From: Verrucomicrobia subdivision 3 bacterium UBA693
GTDB lineage: Bacteria > Verrucomicrobiota > Verrucomicrobiia > Limisphaerales > UBA8199
Assembly: GCA_002298785.1 (NCBI GenBank)
Contig: DBMR01000048.1
Coordinates: forward strand, 22,255-43,638
Length of the DNA stretch: 21,384 nucleotides
Reading direction: 5' to 3'
In this document: one piece after another, positions 7,122-15,107 of the stretch
Numbering within the stretch: the stretch's first letter is position 1
Layout of the letters: each line of letters opens with the position of its first letter
The notes under the pieces: generated by a model
Databases searched by the model: none
Seen by the model: only the letters and a program-made list of their open reading frames with translations
Told to the model about the DNA's origin: nothing
Position numbers and translations under genes: made by a program

Positions 7122-8543
7122 ATGAAAGCAGCACCAATTGGTCCGTCAGTCAGTCACACGTTTACCATGCGGCTGAATTATCCCAACGGCATCGGGATGT
7201 TCGCCCGCATCGCACAGGTCATCGGCAAGCACGATGGTGATTTGGGCGGCATCGATATTGTATCCGCCGACAACAAGACGATGACTCGAGATGTAACCGT
7301 TCGCGCCCGCGATCAGGATCACGTTCACGAGATTGTCCTCGCCGTCCGCGGAATTGACAAAGTTAAAGTGGTTAATGTCTCGGACAGGATTTTTCTGCTG
7401 CATCTGGGGGGCAAGATTGCCATTCAAAACAAGGTGCCGGTGACGACGCGGGACACGTTGTCCATGGCCTATACTCCGGGAGTGGCGCGGGTGTCGCTGG
7501 CAATTGCCGAGGAGCGGAAACGGGCCTGGCAACTCACGATCAAAGGGAATTCAGTCGCGGTGGTGAGCGACGGCACCGCGGTGCTTGGGCTAGGGGACAT
7601 TGGCCCGGAAGCGGCGATGCCAGTGATGGAAGGCAAGGCGATGTTGTTCAAGGAATTTGGAGGCATCGATGCTTACCCAATCTGTCTAAACACCAAGGAA
7701 CCGGATGAAATTGTCGCAGCGGTTAGCGCGTTCGCGGTAGGATTTGGTGGCATAAACCTGGAAGACATTTCCGCGCCGCGCTGTTTTGAGATTGAGGAGA
7801 AGCTGCAGCAGCGGCTGGATATCCCGGTGTTTCATGACGATCAGCATGGCACCGCGGTGGTGGTTCTCGCGGCGCTACTAAACGCGGTTCGACTCACGCG
7901 GCAAAAGATTTCGAGGCTGCGAATTGTCATCTCCGGCGCAGGCGCCGCGGGCACGGCCATCACCAAAATCCTGCTGACGGCTGGGGCCACCGACATTGTA
8001 GTCTGCGACCGGCAGGGCATCGTGAGCCAGCACCGGGCGGGAGATTTGAACCCCAGCAAGCTGTGGCTCGCCACGCATACCAATCCGCGCGCAATGAAGG
8101 GAACGCTGGAGGACGCTCTGAAACGGGCGGACGTCTTCATTGGAGTTTCTGGCCCGGGGACAGTGGATGCCCGGGCACTGGAGCGCATGGCGTCCAAGCC
8201 GTTTGTTTTTGCTTTGGCTAATCCGATACCGGAAATCATGCCGGAGGAGGCGGCCGGGAAGGCATACATCGTGGCCACTGGCCGCAGCGATTACCCTAAC
8301 CAAATCAACAACGTGCTGGCTTTCCCGGGAATCTTCCGAGGCGCCTTGAATGTGCGCGCTCGCGAAATCAACGAGGCGATGAAATTGGCCGCCGCTCGGG
8401 CCATCGCGAGCAGTATTCCGCCCCGGCAATTAAACCCCGAGTACATTGTGCCCAGCGTATTCAACCGGGAGGTCGTGCAACAGGTGGCCGCCGCGGTGCA
8501 GGCTGCCGCCATCAAGACCGGGGTGGCGCGGAAGAAGCGATAG
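7122..8543 (+). CDS. NAD(P)-dependent malic enzyme with N-terminal ACT domain
   Basis: It catalyses oxidative decarboxylation of malate to pyruvate in the cytoplasm. The ATG at 7122 follows GGAG by four bases and gives 473 residues; the frame is open upstream to 6975, but that would overlap the divergent deacetylase. Residues about 12-85 are an ACT-like small-molecule domain (SHTFTMRLNYPNGIGMFARI). The malic-enzyme core follows: YTPGVARV with the catalytic tyrosine, GLGDIGPEAAMPVMEGK, the metal-site segment NLEDISAPRCFEIE, FHDDQHGTA, the nucleotide-binding GAGAAG, and NNVLAFPGIFRGAL. There is no C-terminal phosphotransacetylase domain, so this is not the MaeB form. The ACT domain suggests allosteric control by an amino acid or similar ligand. 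Cofactor preference cannot be settled from the motif alone. Confidence 0.92.
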   Translation: MKAAPIGPSVSHTFTMRLNYPNGIGMFARIAQVIGKHDGDLGGIDIVSADNKTMTRDVTVRARDQDHVHEIVLAVRGIDKVKVVNVSDRIFLLHLGGKIAIQNKVPVTTRDTLSMAYTPGVARVSLAIAEERKRAWQLTIKGNSVAVVSDGTAVLGLGDIGPEAAMPVMEGKAMLFKEFGGIDAYPICLNTKEPDEIVAAVSAFAVGFGGINLEDISAPRCFEIEEKLQQRLDIPVFHDDQHGTAVVVLAALLNAVRLTRQKISRLRIVISGAGAAGTAITKILLTAGATDIVVCDRQGIVSQHRAGDLNPSKLWLATHTNPRAMKGTLEDALKRADVFIGVSGPGTVDARALERMASKPFVFALANPIPEIMPEEAAGKAYIVATGRSDYPNQINNVLAFPGIFRGALNVRAREINEAMKLAAARAIASSIPPRQLNPEYIVPSVFNREVVQQVAAAVQAAAIKTGVARKKR

Positions 8544-8566
8544 CCAACTTCCTGATACGGAGCTGT

Positions 8567-8585
8567 CAGTGCCACGGTGACACTG
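8567..8585. promoter_or_regulatory. Near-perfect palindrome upstream of the ABC importer operon
   Basis: CAGTGCCACGGTGACACTG has 9-base arms around a central G with one mismatch. It lies 100 bases before the binding-protein start and 24 bases after the malic enzyme stop. No T-tract follows, so an operator for the importer operon is more likely than a terminator. Confidence 0.45.
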
Positions 8586-8632
8586 CGCAATATCGCTAAG
8601 TGTCTGCTTTCCCGCAGGTCCGAGGGTTTTTT

Positions 8633-8650
8633 AAGGTTCCCGACAACCTT
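8633..8650 (+). other. Leader hairpin before the ABC importer operon
   Basis: AAGGTT-CCCGAC-AACCTT is a perfect 6-bp inverted repeat, preceded by six T residues (8627-8632) and 36 bases before the start codon. Outer GGGT and ACCC could extend the pairing across an internal loop, and CGGTTACCG (8661-8669) adds a second small stem. The leader may be a structured 5' UTR. It does not match the purine-riboswitch core as I know it. Confidence 0.35.
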
Positions 8651-8685
8651 GACCCCTGAACGGTTACCGCCTAAAAGAAAGGCGC

Positions 8686-9696
8686 ATGCTTGCTGTTGCA
8701 CACTTGTTCGCCCGGGGCACTTTGAAGCGCGGGCTTTGGCTTTTGGTCCTGATGACCTTTACCGCCCAGGCCTTGGCCGAGTTCAAAGTAGCCCTCATCC
8801 TGGACCGTGGCGGCAAGGATGATAAATCTTTCAACTCCTCAGCTTTTGAGGGGGCCAATCGCGCCAAAGAGAAACTGGGCATCACGCTTAAGTTTGTGGA
8901 GGCGGCGGATGACAATGCCTATGAGGGCATTCTGCGATCCTTCGCGCGGCGTGATTTTGACCTCATGATTGGCGTGGGTTTCGCCCAGAAGGAGGCGGTC
9001 CAGAAAGTGGCCGTGCAATTTCCCGACAAACACTTTGCGATCGTAGACTCTGAGGTTCAGGCGCCGAATGTGCGTTCCCTGATGTTTGAGGAACACGAGG
9101 GCGCCTATTTGGTGGGAGCCATCGCTGCCATGGCAAGTAAATCGCGGATCATCGGGTTTGTGGGCGGCATGGACATTCCGCTCATCCGCCGTTTCGCCAT
9201 GGGTTACGAGGCGGGCGCCAGGAAGATCGACCCGGGAGCGAAAGTGATCCTTAATTTCGTAGGTATTACTGGAGAAGCATGGAACAACGCGCCCAAGGCC
9301 AAGGAACTGGCCCTCTCGCAATATACTGGGGGTGCCGAAGTGGTCTTTGCGGCGGCGGGTGCTTCGAACTTCGGCGTCTTCGACGCGGCTGAAGAGCGCA
9401 AGAAGCTGGCGATCGGGGTGGATTCGAACCAGAACTGGACCAAGCCGGGTTTTATCCTGACGAGCATGCTCAAGCGCGTGGACGAAGCGGTTTATGCCAC
9501 GATTCTCGAGGCGCAGTCCGGCAAATTTCAGGGCGGCATCCGAAGTTTTGGCCTCGCCAATCAAGGCATCGGTTACGCCGTGGACAAATACAACGAGAAG
9601 CTGCTGACGCCGGAGATACGGGCGCGGGTGGAGGAACTTAAGAGCGACATTCTGGCGGGCAAGATCGTGGTCCCTGACTTTTACAAGACGAGGTAA
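8686..9696 (+). CDS. BMP-family periplasmic binding protein of nucleoside-type ABC importer
   Basis: The protein has 336 residues with a signal peptide (hydrophobic GLWLLVLMTFTAQALA, likely cleavage after residue 31, AQALA-EF). There is no lipobox cysteine, so it should be a soluble periplasmic protein as expected for a Gram-negative cell. The mature sequence starts like BMP/PnrA proteins: KVALILDRGGKDDKSFNSSA, then GVGFAQKEAVQKVA, IVDSEVQAPN and GFVGGMDIPLIRRF. Known members bind purine nucleosides, although some family members bind other ligands. Its stop overlaps the ATPase start by one base (TAATG), and it heads a four-gene importer operon. Confidence 0.9.
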   Translation: MLAVAHLFARGTLKRGLWLLVLMTFTAQALAEFKVALILDRGGKDDKSFNSSAFEGANRAKEKLGITLKFVEAADDNAYEGILRSFARRDFDLMIGVGFAQKEAVQKVAVQFPDKHFAIVDSEVQAPNVRSLMFEEHEGAYLVGAIAAMASKSRIIGFVGGMDIPLIRRFAMGYEAGARKIDPGAKVILNFVGITGEAWNNAPKAKELALSQYTGGAEVVFAAAGASNFGVFDAAEERKKLAIGVDSNQNWTKPGFILTSMLKRVDEAVYATILEAQSGKFQGGIRSFGLANQGIGYAVDKYNEKLLTPEIRARVEELKSDILAGKIVVPDFYKTR

Positions 9697-11213
9697 TGAC
9701 CGGGACGATCCCATTGGCTGTCGAAATGCGTGGGGTGATCAAGCGTTTCGGCGCGGCGACAGCCAACGCCGGAGTGGATCTTCAGGTGGCTCGGGGGACC
9801 ATTCATGGAATCGTAGGCGAGAATGGCGCCGGAAAATCCACGGCGATGAACCTGCTGTTTGGCAAGTATCGTTCGGATGCCGGCGAGGTGCTGCTCGATG
9901 GAAATGTGCGGCGTTGGCGTTCGCCGGCAGAAGCGATCGCCGCGGGCATTGGCATGGTGCACCAACATTTCTTGCTGGGCGGGCCACATACAGCGCTGGA
10001 AAATATCATTCTCGGGGCGGAACCACGGCGTCACGGATTTATTGACACCGCACGCGCGCGCGCCGACCTGGAGTTACTCGCACAGGCACATCATCTGCCC
10101 GTACCCTGGGACACTCCGGTCGATCAACTTCCTGTCGGAATTCAGCAGCGAGTGGAAATCCTAAAGGCCCTCTACCGGCAGGCACGGGTTTTGATCCTGG
10201 ATGAACCCACCGCGGTGTTGACTCCGTCCGAGGCGGACCACCTGCTGGCTGGATTGCGCGAGTTCGTGAAGAGCGGTCGCACGGTTCTCCTGGTCACCCA
10301 TAAGTTGCGCGAGGTGTTGTCCTGGACGGACCAGTTAACGGTCTTCCGGGCTGGCCGCACGGTGGCCACGCTCAGAACGAAGGAAACGACCGCGGAAGCG
10401 GTGGCGGAGAAGATGATTGGTCGGAAAGTGGATCTGAAGGTCCGTTGGCCGCCTGGTACACCTACTACAGAGTGTCTGCTGGAGGTTCGCCATTTGACCA
10501 CTGCTCATCCCGGGAAGGGGCTGCAGGATATCTCCATCTCGGCGCGAGCCGGAGAGATTGTGGGCATCGCTGGAGTGGAGGGCAATGGGCAATCGGAATT
10601 AGTGCGCACCATTCTGAGTCCGGCGGAGCAGGATTTGCGGGGCGGAGAAATCTCCTGGTTGGGGACCAGCGCGCTGCGGCTGAACTCGGCACAAGTTCGG
10701 GGGCTGGGGGTTGCATCCATACCGGAGGACCGGATCAGTAAGGGGTTGTTAACGGAAGCCACCGTGCAGGAAAATTTTATTCTCGGGCACCAGCGGCGTT
10801 CGGAGTATTCGTCATTTGGAGTCTTGAAACGCCTCGCGATCAATGCCGCGGCGTTGCGGGTGTTGGAGGATAACGACGTGCGTCCGGCGGACGTAAGCGT
10901 TCCGGCCCGCGTACTGAGCGGGGGCAATCAGCAAAAGTTGATCTTTGGTCGTGAGTTGCACGGGCAGCCGAGGTTTATCGTGGCCTGTCAGCCTACCCGT
11001 GGCGTGGATCTCGGCGCGGCGCAGTTCATTCACGAGCAATTGGTGCGCTGTCGTGACCGGGGCGCAGGCGTTTTGCTGGTCTCCTCCGAGTTGGAAGAAA
11101 TTCTGGCGCTGTCGGACCGGATCCTGGTGATGTACGGCGGCCGTATCGTGGCGGAATACGGTCGGCAGGAAGCGACGGAGGCCGAGTTAGGTCTCAGGAT
11201 GGGAGGGGTATGA
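9696..11213 (+). CDS. Double-domain ABC importer ATPase (nucleoside/sugar class)
   Basis: The protein has 505 residues and two fused nucleotide-binding domains, which drive uptake through the two downstream permeases. Domain 1 has Walker A GENGAGKS (residues 41-48), signature LPVGIQQRVEI, and Walker B RVLILDEPTAVLT (about 164-176). Domain 2 has the degenerate Walker A GVEGNGQS with Gln in place of Lys, signature LSGGNQQKL (about 408), and FIVACQPTRGVD. The Gln replacement and ACQPTRG are typical for the BMP-linked subclass (YufO-like), not a defect. The start shares a base with the upstream stop, and its own stop overlaps the next ATG in ATGA, so translation of the operon is coupled. Confidence 0.93.
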   Translation: MTGTIPLAVEMRGVIKRFGAATANAGVDLQVARGTIHGIVGENGAGKSTAMNLLFGKYRSDAGEVLLDGNVRRWRSPAEAIAAGIGMVHQHFLLGGPHTALENIILGAEPRRHGFIDTARARADLELLAQAHHLPVPWDTPVDQLPVGIQQRVEILKALYRQARVLILDEPTAVLTPSEADHLLAGLREFVKSGRTVLLVTHKLREVLSWTDQLTVFRAGRTVATLRTKETTAEAVAEKMIGRKVDLKVRWPPGTPTTECLLEVRHLTTAHPGKGLQDISISARAGEIVGIAGVEGNGQSELVRTILSPAEQDLRGGEISWLGTSALRLNSAQVRGLGVASIPEDRISKGLLTEATVQENFILGHQRRSEYSSFGVLKRLAINAAALRVLEDNDVRPADVSVPARVLSGGNQQKLIFGRELHGQPRFIVACQPTRGVDLGAAQFIHEQLVRCRDRGAGVLLVSSELEEILALSDRILVMYGGRIVAEYGRQEATEAELGLRMGGV

Positions 11214-12298
11214 GCGGGAAATCAGTCCAAGGCTTATTATCCGCGCTCTTTGGGGTATTGGTGGGGTTAATCCTCGGTCTATTGGTGGTCTGGGGTGCAG
11301 GCGAAAATCCGCTCACGGTCTTGAGGATTCTGGCGCGGGGCGCTTTCGGCAGTCGCTACGATCTTGGAATGACCCTGTTCTATTCGACGCCGTTGATTTT
11401 CACCGGACTCTCCGTTGCAGTCGTATTCAGAGCCGGCATGTTCAACATTGGGGCCGAAGGCCAGCTCACGGTAGGTACGATTGCTGCCGCAATGGCCGGG
11501 ATCCTCCTTCCGTTCCTGCCGATGCCCATAGCACCGCTGGTCGCCTGGGTTTGTGCGAGCCTGGCCGGCGCTGCCTGGGGAGCCATACCCGGGTGGTTGC
11601 GGGCGCGTCGCGGTTCGCATGAGGTGATCAACACGATCATGCTCAACTTTGTCGCCGCAGGTCTGTGCAGTTACTTCGCGCTCTATCCCCTGCGCAATCT
11701 ACAGTCCCAAAATCCCGAAACTCGAGGGATTGCCAGCCAATTCAAGCTTGCGCCGTTCCCGTTGTTCGAGGGAGCGCCGGTTGGGTGGGCATTGCCGCTG
11801 GCTTTGCTGATGGCGCTGTTCGTTTGGTTTTTGCTCTGGCGCACGGTGATCGGTTTTGAGTGGCGCGCAGTGGGCTTGAATGAAGTGGCGGCCCGCGCCG
11901 CGGGCATCGATGTGGCCCGGGCGCGCGTGGGCGCCTTTGCTTTTGCCGGCGCCCTGGCGGGAATGGTGGGCGTGGCGGAGGTGTTGGGGAACAGCGGCCG
12001 CTTTCGTGTCGGCTTTTCTCCGGAGTACGGCTTCATGGGGATCGCGGTGGCGTTATTGGGGCGGAATCACCCCGCGGGCGTGGTGGCCGCAGCTTTGCTG
12101 TTGGGTGCGCTCCACAAAGGTGCCGCGGAACTCGACCTCGAGACGGATCGGGTCACGCGGGATCTGTCATTGGTATTTCAAGGCCTCATCATCCTTTGTG
12201 TGTCAGCGGAGGGGTGGTGGTTCCAAAACCGGCGGCGCAAAGCCACAGCCGGGTCTCAAAAAAGCACGGGAGTTGTGCCGGCATCGAATTCCCCATAA
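11210..12298 (+). CDS. ABC importer permease 1 (YufP-like)
   Basis: The protein has 362 residues and is an inner-membrane permease of the BPD_transp_2 type, with about nine to ten hydrophobic segments. Landmarks are FYSTPLIFTGLSVAVVFRAG, NIGAEGQL near residue 78, and HEVINTIMLNF near residue 138, all typical of the permease paired with BMP proteins. The start lies in an ATGA overlap with the ATPase stop, after a GGGAGGGG Shine-Dalgarno stretch. The C-terminus ends in a basic and polar cytoplasmic tail (RRRKATAGSQKS). It pairs with permease 2 to form the channel. Confidence 0.92.
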   Translation: MSGKSVQGLLSALFGVLVGLILGLLVVWGAGENPLTVLRILARGAFGSRYDLGMTLFYSTPLIFTGLSVAVVFRAGMFNIGAEGQLTVGTIAAAMAGILLPFLPMPIAPLVAWVCASLAGAAWGAIPGWLRARRGSHEVINTIMLNFVAAGLCSYFALYPLRNLQSQNPETRGIASQFKLAPFPLFEGAPVGWALPLALLMALFVWFLLWRTVIGFEWRAVGLNEVAARAAGIDVARARVGAFAFAGALAGMVGVAEVLGNSGRFRVGFSPEYGFMGIAVALLGRNHPAGVVAAALLLGALHKGAAELDLETDRVTRDLSLVFQGLIILCVSAEGWWFQNRRRKATAGSQKSTGVVPASNSP

Positions 12299-12307
12299 TT
12301 TGATTCT

Positions 12308-13183
12308 ATGATCCTGGACGAACTGGGGGCCTCGACCCTCCGAGTCTCCACCCCGCTGGTGTTTGCGGCGTTAGGCGGTTTGTACAGCGAGCGTGCCGGG
12401 GTGGTGAATATCGCACTGGAAGGAATGATGCTGGTGGGCGCTTTTGCGGCGGCGGCGGGCACTTACTTTGCGCATGATCCCTGGGTGGGTGCGGCGGCGG
12501 GCATGGCGTCAGGGATGAGTTTGGCGGCGATCTATGCGCTGTTTGTGATTTCATTGCGCGCCAACCAGGTCGTGGCGGGCACGGCAATTAACATCCTCGC
12601 CCTCGGTCTCACACCGTTGCTCTGCAAAGCCTTGTTCGAAGTCACCAGTTCGACCCCGTCGATCCCGTTATCCGATCGATTTCATAGCGCGCCAGTCGTG
12701 GCGGCATGGATCCTGGTGCTGGTCTCTTGGATCGTTGTGCAGCGCACTCCCGCCGGTTTGTGGTTGCGGTTCGCCGGGGAAAACCCCGACGCGCTGGATT
12801 CGGCCGGGGTGCGGGTAAATTTTGTGCGTTGGGTGGCGGTCCTGATCAGTGGTGGGTTGGCTGGCCTGGGCGGGGCTTCGCTCTCGCTGTTTCTTTCTTC
12901 ATCCTTTTCCAGGAATATGACCGCCGGACGAGGATTTATTGCGTTGGCGGCATTAATTTTCGGTAAGTGGCGACCGGTCCCGGCGGCGGTTGCCTGCCTT
13001 TTGTTCGGCTGTTTCGAAGCCACGCAGATTAGGTTGCAGGGGATCACCTTTCCGGGAGGCGGATCGTTTCCCGTACAATTCGTGCAAATCCTGCCTTACT
13101 TCTTGACGATTCTGGTGCTGGCGGGATTTGTCGGTCAATCTCGCCCACCACGAGCCCTGGGCCTGCCGTTCCGCAGGGAATAG
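12308..13183 (+). CDS. ABC importer permease 2 (YufQ-like)
   Basis: The protein has 291 residues and is the second BPD_transp_2 permease of the importer. Landmarks are VVNIALEGMMLVGAF near residue 35, RANQVVAGTAINILALGL near residue 83, and NMTAGRGFIALAALIFGKW near residue 205, which match the partner permease of the BMP class. It begins nine bases after permease 1 without a visible Shine-Dalgarno site, so it probably depends on coupling. It ends eight bases from the stop of the convergent GH3 gene, leaving no room for a normal terminator. Confidence 0.92.
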   Translation: MILDELGASTLRVSTPLVFAALGGLYSERAGVVNIALEGMMLVGAFAAAAGTYFAHDPWVGAAAGMASGMSLAAIYALFVISLRANQVVAGTAINILALGLTPLLCKALFEVTSSTPSIPLSDRFHSAPVVAAWILVLVSWIVVQRTPAGLWLRFAGENPDALDSAGVRVNFVRWVAVLISGGLAGLGGASLSLFLSSSFSRNMTAGRGFIALAALIFGKWRPVPAAVACLLFGCFEATQIRLQGITFPGGGSFPVQFVQILPYFLTILVLAGFVGQSRPPRALGLPFRRE

Positions 13184-13191
13184 TTCGTGGC

Positions 13192-14985
13192 TCAGTACGT
13201 CAGCCCGAAGCAGCAAGGGAACTGGGGATCACTCACGTCCACCTGCCCAAGCTGTGCGTTGGAGCGAGGCCATACCCGGGGCAATTTACCGGTGGGCTTG
13301 TAAGCGCCGGTCAGCACATCTACCACACCCTGGCCTTCGGTTCCAGGAAGCCACGCGGCAAGCAAGGCATCGCTCTGGTCCAGCATAGAACCCAGGATCA
13401 AGGGGCGTCCCGAAAGCACAATCGTTACCACTTTGGCGCCGGAGGCCTTGGCCTTGGCTACTAACGCCGCGTCCTCTGCCGCAACGCTCAGATCCTTGCG
13501 GTCGCCTTTCATTTCGGCGTAAGGTTGCTCTCCGATAACCACCACGACGGTCCCAGCGCCATTGAGTGAAGATGCGTCAGGGGAGTAGGTTAGATTCACG
13601 GAAGGGGCGAGCGTCCGTTTCAATCCTTCCCAAATCGTGGTGCCCCCGGGAGTAACCCGTCCGGTCTTGCCCTGCCAATCAATCGTCCAGCCGCCACATT
13701 GCACGCCGAGGTCATCCGCAGATTTGCCAACGACGGTCACGGTCCCGGTCCTGGTCGACAAGGGCAGAGCGAAACGCTCGTTCTTCAGGAGCACGGCGGA
13801 TTGCCGCACACACTCCCTCGCCACCTTCCGATGCGCTGGCGATCCCAGGTCGGCCATCAGTTTCGGGCTGGCGTAAGGATGCTCAAACAAGCGAGTCTGG
13901 AATTTGGCGCGCAGAATTCGCCGCACGGCGTCATCGACGCGAGCCTGAGGAATCTTGCCTTCTGCCACCAATTGCTTCATGAACGTGATGAATTCCACGT
14001 AATTGTTGGGCTTATCTGGTCCATTTGGAATCATGACCATGTCCAGACCGGCGTTAATGGAGGCTTCAATCTGGCTCTTGTAATCGCCGGGCAATTGATC
14101 AATCGCCGCCCAGTCGCTGATCAAAAATCCCTGGAAACAGAATTCCTGTTTCAACACCTCGGTGAGCAGATGCCGGTTGGCATGCATCTTCTGCCCATTC
14201 CAACTGTTGTAGGAAACCATGATCGAACCTGAGCCCTCCCGGATGGCTGGCAGATAAGGTGCGAGATGGATCTTCCGCAGCGTCGCCTCGTCGCAAACGG
14301 TGTTGCCCTGGTCAACGCCGTTCTCGGTGCCACCGTCGCCCGCAAAATGCTTGGCGCAAGCTAGTACGTGGAAGCCCCCCGGGAGGCGGGATTGGAAGCC
14401 TTTGACGGCTGCTGCACCCAATTCACCCGCCAGTTCAGGACACTGGCCAAAGCTCTCATAGCTGCGGCCCCAGCGAATATCGCGGGACACGGCGACACAG
14501 GGTGCGAAGGCCCAGTGGATGCCCGTGGCGGCGATTTCCCGCGCCGTTATTTCTGCCGCCTTCTGGATCAGTTTCGGATTCCGCGTGGCGCCGAGCCCGA
14601 CATTGTGAGGAAACACCACCGCACCTTCGATGTTGTTATGGCCATGCACCGCATCCACGCCGTACAACAGAGGAATCTGAAGGCGGGTCTTCAGCGCCCA
14701 ACTTTGTAGTTCGTCACAAGTCTTGCGCCACGTCGCCGCAGAGTTGTCGGCAGGGTCCGAGCCGCCGCCACTCAGCACCGAGCCCAGGAAATACTTCTGC
14801 ACGTCGCTCTTTGATTTGAGGGCCAGCAGGTCGGCTTGGGTCATCTGCCCGATCTTTTCGTCCAGGGTCATTCGGGAGAGCAAGGCTTCGATCTGCGCCG
14901 AAGTTTGCGCCGCGAAGGACGAAACCGAGGACAGCAGGCAGAAACCGGAGAGGCAGGCGAGCGAACGGGCAGTAAATGAATTCAT
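13192..14985 (-). CDS. Secreted GH3 beta-glucosidase / exo-beta-glucanase
   Basis: The protein has 597 residues with a Sec signal peptide (MNSFTARSLACLSGFCLLSSVSS...FAAQ). Glycoside hydrolase family 3 motifs appear in order: TLDEKIGQMTQ, YGVDAVHGHNN, RDIRWGRSYESFGQ, CAKHFAGDGGTENG (K212, H213), and GFLISDWAA with the nucleophile D291. In the second domain, GEQPYAEMKGD (from G485) holds the expected acid/base glutamate, as in barley ExoI-type enzymes. Length fits the two-domain form without a fibronectin domain. It removes glucose from the non-reducing ends of beta-glucans or oligosaccharides, which suits the GH16 endo-enzyme nearby. It is transcribed away from the CBM/GH16 operon from the shared promoter region. 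The exact linkage preference is not visible. Confidence 0.95.
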   Translation of the reverse strand: MNSFTARSLACLSGFCLLSSVSSFAAQTSAQIEALLSRMTLDEKIGQMTQADLLALKSKSDVQKYFLGSVLSGGGSDPADNSAATWRKTCDELQSWALKTRLQIPLLYGVDAVHGHNNIEGAVVFPHNVGLGATRNPKLIQKAAEITAREIAATGIHWAFAPCVAVSRDIRWGRSYESFGQCPELAGELGAAAVKGFQSRLPGGFHVLACAKHFAGDGGTENGVDQGNTVCDEATLRKIHLAPYLPAIREGSGSIMVSYNSWNGQKMHANRHLLTEVLKQEFCFQGFLISDWAAIDQLPGDYKSQIEASINAGLDMVMIPNGPDKPNNYVEFITFMKQLVAEGKIPQARVDDAVRRILRAKFQTRLFEHPYASPKLMADLGSPAHRKVARECVRQSAVLLKNERFALPLSTRTGTVTVVGKSADDLGVQCGGWTIDWQGKTGRVTPGGTTIWEGLKRTLAPSVNLTYSPDASSLNGAGTVVVVIGEQPYAEMKGDRKDLSVAAEDAALVAKAKASGAKVVTIVLSGRPLILGSMLDQSDALLAAWLPGTEGQGVVDVLTGAYKPTGKLPRVWPRSNAQLGQVDVSDPQFPCCFGLTY

Positions 14986-15005
14986 GGCGCGTCAGTAACG
15001 TTTTG

Positions 15006-15034
15006 TTGACAGCAATTATGTGTTGTAATAAAAA
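15006..15034 (+). promoter_or_regulatory. Putative sigma70-type promoter for the CBM/GH16/kinase operon
   Basis: A perfect TTGACA (15006-15011) is followed by 17 bases and TAAAAA (15029-15034, 4 of 6 to TATAAT) in an AT-rich stretch within a GC-rich window. Transcription would run right, giving a leader of roughly 65 bases before the ATG at 15108. It overlaps the opposing promoter. Confidence 0.5.
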
Positions 15035-15053
15035 ATAGTACAGTTGTTGTCAA
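15025..15053 (-). promoter_or_regulatory. Putative sigma70-type promoter for the GH3 gene
   Basis: On the minus strand a perfect TTGACA (15053-15048) is followed by 17 bases and TATTAC (15030-15025, 4 of 6 to consensus). Transcription would run left to the GH3 start at 14985. Its -10 box shares two bases with that of the plus-strand promoter. Confidence 0.5.
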
Positions 15054-15060
15054 TAGACAA
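15047..15060. promoter_or_regulatory. Operator-like inverted repeat over the GH3 promoter -35
   Basis: TTGTC-AATA-GACAA is a perfect 5-base inverted repeat with a 4-base spacer, covering the minus-strand TTGACA. A protein bound here would block the GH3 promoter and sit just downstream of the opposing promoter. No regulator gene can be assigned to it. Confidence 0.35.
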
Positions 15061-15107
15061 ACTCTCAACAATTCATCCAGAAAACTCGTATCAGAAATAG
15101 AAACGTA

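Noticed and set aside
8590..8685. Purine riboswitch upstream of the nucleoside-type importer
   Set aside because: I looked for the conserved three-way-junction core and did not see it. The hairpins present do not fit that architecture.
10560..10620. Loss of Walker A lysine in the second ATPase domain as a sign of gene decay
   Set aside because: GNGQS in the second domain is typical for this importer subclass, and the rest of the protein is intact.
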